A DNA stretch of 31,747 bases, from the NCBI GenBank assembly GCA_004556755.1, contig SFFW01000017.1, positions 1 through 31,747 of the forward strand. Direction: 5' to 3'. Below the pieces are notes generated by a model. The model saw only the letters and a program-made list of their open reading frames with translations. It made no database searches and had not been told where the DNA came from. Positions 30,033 through 31,747 of the stretch are shown one piece after another (positions within the stretch are counted from its first letter, which is position 1; each line of letters begins with the position of its first letter). Position numbers and translations under genes: made by a program. The DNA comes from Clostridiales bacterium. GTDB lineage: Bacteria; Bacillota; Clostridia; Oscillospirales; Oscillospiraceae.

Positions 30033-30113
30033 TAAATAGCCTCCGTAGAATCAGTATGCAAGTATTATAACTCAATTCTGCCCACATTGCAACAGAAAGC
30101 TATCACCGGTCCG

Positions 30114-30527
30114 TCATGCATAATACGGGTTGCGCTTAGCCAAAATAGCGATGAGGTCGATGACAACGCCGACAAAGGCCAGCCCCATGGTGCAGAGGTA
30201 GAGTATGCCCATCAGCGGCTTACCCTCATAAAATTTGTGTGCACCGAAAACGCCGAGCAGCAGGCACAGCCAAAACGAGACCCACTTGTTGCAAAGCTTT
30301 CCGCCTGCTACGGCAGCGTTGGTATTGGTGTTTGTATTCGTGTTTGCGTTGACATTGCTGTTGGAGTTGTTTATCACGATCTGCGGCTGCTCCTGCTGCT
30401 GTCTGATTTCCTTGACCTGTCGACCGCAGGAAGTGCAGATGACGGCATCGGCTGCGATCATCGACCCGCAATGCTTGCAAAACTTTGTTATTATGTTTAT
30501 TAACAAGACAAGCGACAATAGGAACAT
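30114..30527 (-). CDS. TM2-domain protein with zinc ribbon, start uncertain
   Basis: From FCKHCGSMIAADAVICTSCG onward this is a zinc ribbon, then a Gln/Asn-rich low-complexity linker with alternating Asn-Thr, then a TM2 domain of two membrane segments (WLCLLLGVFGAHKFYEG and a second ending in VVIDLIAIL). Such proteins normally start one to three residues before FCKHCG, but here no start codon lies there. The nearest ATG (30527) adds a hydrophobic stretch, has no ribosome site and overlaps the divergent HTH gene by 35 bp. The 5' end may have been replaced by recombination. Function unknown. Confidence 0.75.
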   Translation of the reverse strand: MFLLSLVLLINIITKFCKHCGSMIAADAVICTSCGRQVKEIRQQQEQPQIVINNSNSNVNANTNTNTNTNAAVAGGKLCNKWVSFWLCLLLGVFGAHKFYEGKPLMGILYLCTMGLAFVGVVIDLIAILAKRNPYYA

Positions 30528-30753
30528 TATTTGCGGGAAAAATGTTGCTGCTTTCAGAAAAGAGCTGCACATCTCGCAGCGTGAGCTGGCGGACCGGCTC
30601 CAGCTTATCGGGCTTGACATCGACAAAAATGCGATACAGCGGATAGAATCCGGGCAGCGCTTCGTGACCGGTATTGAGCTTTGTGCATTGAGCCGTGTGT
30701 TCGGAAGAAGCTATTCCGAGCTGCTGACTTCGGATCACTCCGACACGGAATAA
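30493..30753 (+). CDS. Small XRE-type helix-turn-helix protein
   Basis: An 86-residue protein containing an HTH domain of XRE/Cro type: CGKNVAAFRKELHISQRELADRL for the first helices, then NAIQRIESGQRFV and ELCALSRVFGRSYSELL. It is short but near complete for single-domain regulators. ATG at 30493 has no clear ribosome site. It is divergent from and overlaps the probable start of the TM2-domain gene, so one of the two starts is misplaced or the region is a recombination joint. Confidence 0.75.
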   Translation: MFINKTSDNRNIICGKNVAAFRKELHISQRELADRLQLIGLDIDKNAIQRIESGQRFVTGIELCALSRVFGRSYSELLTSDHSDTE

Positions 30754-30816
30754 GCGGCGAGTACAAACCTCAAGACTCAAAAATTCAATAATGCGGCTTC
30801 CATCCTATAACACAAA

Positions 30817-30845
30817 AACCGACAAGCAGCAAATGCTTGTCGGTT
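30817..30845 (-). terminator. Second terminator of the rRNA/tRNA operon
   Basis: 12-bp arms (30817-30828 and 30834-30845), 5-nt loop GCAAA, with a U tract on the minus strand. It shares the core GACAAGCA with the terminator at 30878-30910. Confidence 0.85.
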
Positions 30846-30877
30846 AAATATTTGATTAAAAAAATCACAAAAAAGTA

Positions 30878-30910
30878 AAAACGACAAGCATCAAATATGC
30901 TTGTCGTTTT
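30878..30910 (-). terminator. First terminator of the rRNA/tRNA operon
   Basis: 14-bp arms (30878-30891 and 30897-30910) with a 5-nt loop, right after tRNA-Trp on the minus strand. Tandem terminators are common behind rRNA operons. Confidence 0.9.
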
Positions 30911-30912
30911 GG

Positions 30913-30985
30913 CAGGGGAAGAAGGCTTCGAACCCTCGGCCTACGGTTTTGGAGACCGCCGCTCTACCAGCTGAGCTATTCCCCT
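30913..30985 (-). tRNA. tRNA-Trp(CCA)
   Basis: Cloverleaf with acceptor AGGGGAA/TTCCCCT, anticodon loop CTCCAAA (anticodon CCA), T loop TTCGAAG and discriminator G. The 3' CCA is not encoded. Last tRNA of the operon. Confidence 0.96.
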
Positions 30986-30992
30986 ATAGTGG

Positions 30993-31066
30993 TGGGCCTT
31001 CAGGGACTCGAACCCCAGACCGACCGGTTATGAGCCGGTTGCTCTAACCAACTGAGCTAAAGGCCC
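30993..31066 (-). tRNA. tRNA-Met(CAT), elongator type
   Basis: Acceptor GGGCCTT/AAGGCCC with paired first bases (so not an initiator), anticodon loop CTCATAA (CAT), T loop TTCGAGT, discriminator A. A lysidine-modified tRNA-Ile2 has the same anticodon and cannot be fully excluded. Confidence 0.92.
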
Positions 31067-31072
31067 TTATGT

Positions 31073-31106
31073 CAGTATTGCCGCCACGTTTGTGACGGCA
31101 ATACTG
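31073..31106. repeat. Inverted repeat between tRNA-Met and tRNA-Asn
   Basis: 11-bp perfect arms (31073-31083 and 31096-31106). It lacks a T run, so it may be an RNA-processing signal in the tRNA precursor. Confidence 0.5.
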
Positions 31107-31108
31107 CT

Positions 31109-31184
<76 letters not shown>

Positions 31185-31218
31185 AAATAAAAGGGTCTGA
31201 CATGCGCCAAACCCTTTT
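31185..31218 (-). terminator. Terminator-like hairpin between 5S and tRNA-Asn
   Basis: 8-bp arms AAAAGGGT (31189-31196) and ACCCTTTT (31211-31218). On the minus strand it follows the 5S 3' end and is followed by ATTT. It may partly separate the tRNA tail from the rRNA transcript. Confidence 0.4.
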
Positions 31219-31219
31219 A

Positions 31220-31320
<101 letters not shown>

Positions 31321-31326
31321 ATTTTT

Positions 31327-31353
31327 GAAGGGGAAGAGGAAATCTTCCCCTTC
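31327..31353. repeat. 11-bp hairpin in place of the 5S rRNA 5' end
   Basis: GAAGGGGAAGA (31327-31337) and TCTTCCCCTTC (31343-31353) are exact inverted repeats with a 5-nt loop, lying between tRNA-Lys and the 5S core where the 5S 5' strand is expected. On the minus strand it is followed by five A. Confidence 0.7.
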
Positions 31354-31354
31354 A

Positions 31355-31430
31355 TGGTACACCTTCAGGGACTCGAACCCTGGACACCCTGATTAAGAGT
31401 CAGGTGCTCTACCAACTGAGCTAAAGGTGC
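31355..31430 (-). tRNA. tRNA-Lys(CTT)
   Basis: Acceptor GCACCTT/AAGGTGT, anticodon loop CTCTTAA (CTT), T loop TTCGAGT, discriminator A, encoded CCA (31355-31357). Confidence 0.96.
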
Positions 31431-31433
31431 ATA

Positions 31434-31508
31434 TGGTGACCCGTAGGAGAGTCGAACTCCTGATTCAGGCGTGAGAGGCCTACGTCTTAACCACTTGACC
31501 AACGGGCC
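31434..31508 (-). tRNA. tRNA-Glu(CTC)
   Basis: Acceptor GGCCCGT/ACGGGTC, anticodon loop CTCTCAC (CTC), T loop TTCGACT, discriminator A, encoded CCA (31434-31436). It is the first tRNA after the 23S gene. Confidence 0.95.
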
Positions 31509-31585
31509 ATGTCAGACAAGGGGCATTACACCCTCAAAACTAAACAGAAGAAGGATGGGGAACAAGGCATTGCCTGCATAACTGT

Positions 31586-31747
31586 AGGTCAAGCCCTCGG
31601 GCTATTAGTACCGGTAGGCTGAACACATTACTGCGCTTACACCGCCGGCCTATCAACCATGTAGTCTACATGGACCCTTACTCCATAAAGGATGGGAGAT
31701 CTTATCTTAGGGGGAGTTTCACGCTTAGATGCCTTCAGCGTTTATCT
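31586..31747 (-). rRNA. 23S rRNA, 3' end
   Basis: The minus strand shows the conserved 3' end of 23S rRNA, including GATAGGCCGG, GTGTAAGCGC and the terminal CCGGTACTAATAG followed by GGGCTTGACC. The rest of the gene lies beyond the right edge. The 3' boundary is set by homology to within a few bases. It shows the operon is transcribed leftward through the tRNAs. Confidence 0.95.

Overview
The window is a chromosomal stretch of about 31.7 kb from a moderately GC-rich Gram-positive anaerobe. It is most likely a gut Clostridia of the Ruminococcaceae/Oscillospiraceae type. This is inferred from gene families and layout (EcfA1-EcfA2-EcfT-TruA order, ClpE-type unfoldase, IscR-IscS-IscU, methionine gamma-lyase, lipoprotein substrate-binding proteins, AGGAGG-type ribosome sites), not from a database search.

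Layout. 1-350 is a scar in a tRNA-Arg(CCT) locus: a tRNA cut by the window edge, a possible integrase tail, and a second 5'-half tRNA that keeps its own promoter, with an 11-bp direct repeat at the break. 490-3453 encodes one large ATPase-permease fusion. 3497-5439 is a cysteine biosynthesis operon (cysK-cysE, minus strand). Its leader carries a 22-codon reading frame with seven Cys codons, an intrinsic terminator and a competing antiterminator helix, i.e. a classical attenuator. 5531-9566 (minus) is an amino-acid ABC importer operon: lipoprotein, permease, ATPase, DapF-like racemase and a second lipoprotein whose domain order is circularly permuted. 9760-11906 (plus) is iscR-iscS-iscU. 12049-12930 holds one unrecognised gene, a GntR-like remnant and hairpins.

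12931-23136 is a continuous minus-strand run of eleven genes, many overlapping by a few bases: RNA methyltransferase, ecfA1, ecfA2, ecfT, truA, a membrane-anchored propeller-like protein, clpE, a macrodomain protein, a rhomboid-like protein, DUF523 and pepT. A good promoter lies at 23170-23198. htrA and a methionine gamma-lyase gene follow on the plus strand.

26163-27489 is an AT-richer insertion carrying an alpha/beta hydrolase, bounded by imperfect 39-nt inverted repeats. Then come a zinc-ribbon membrane protein, a MATE exporter, a candidate small RNA (29499-29573, minus), a hypothetical gene, a TM2/zinc-ribbon protein and a small HTH regulator. The right end (30817-31747, minus) is the tail of an rRNA operon: 23S 3' end, tRNA-Glu, tRNA-Lys, a 5S gene with an abnormal 5' end, tRNA-Asn, tRNA-Met, tRNA-Trp and tandem terminators.

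Functional theme: the left half concentrates cysteine and sulfur handling (cysE/cysK, a possible sulfur-amino-acid importer, Fe-S assembly), with methionine gamma-lyase further right. The most interesting items are the Cys-codon attenuator, the permuted binding protein next to a racemase, the candidate small RNA and the hydrolase cassette.
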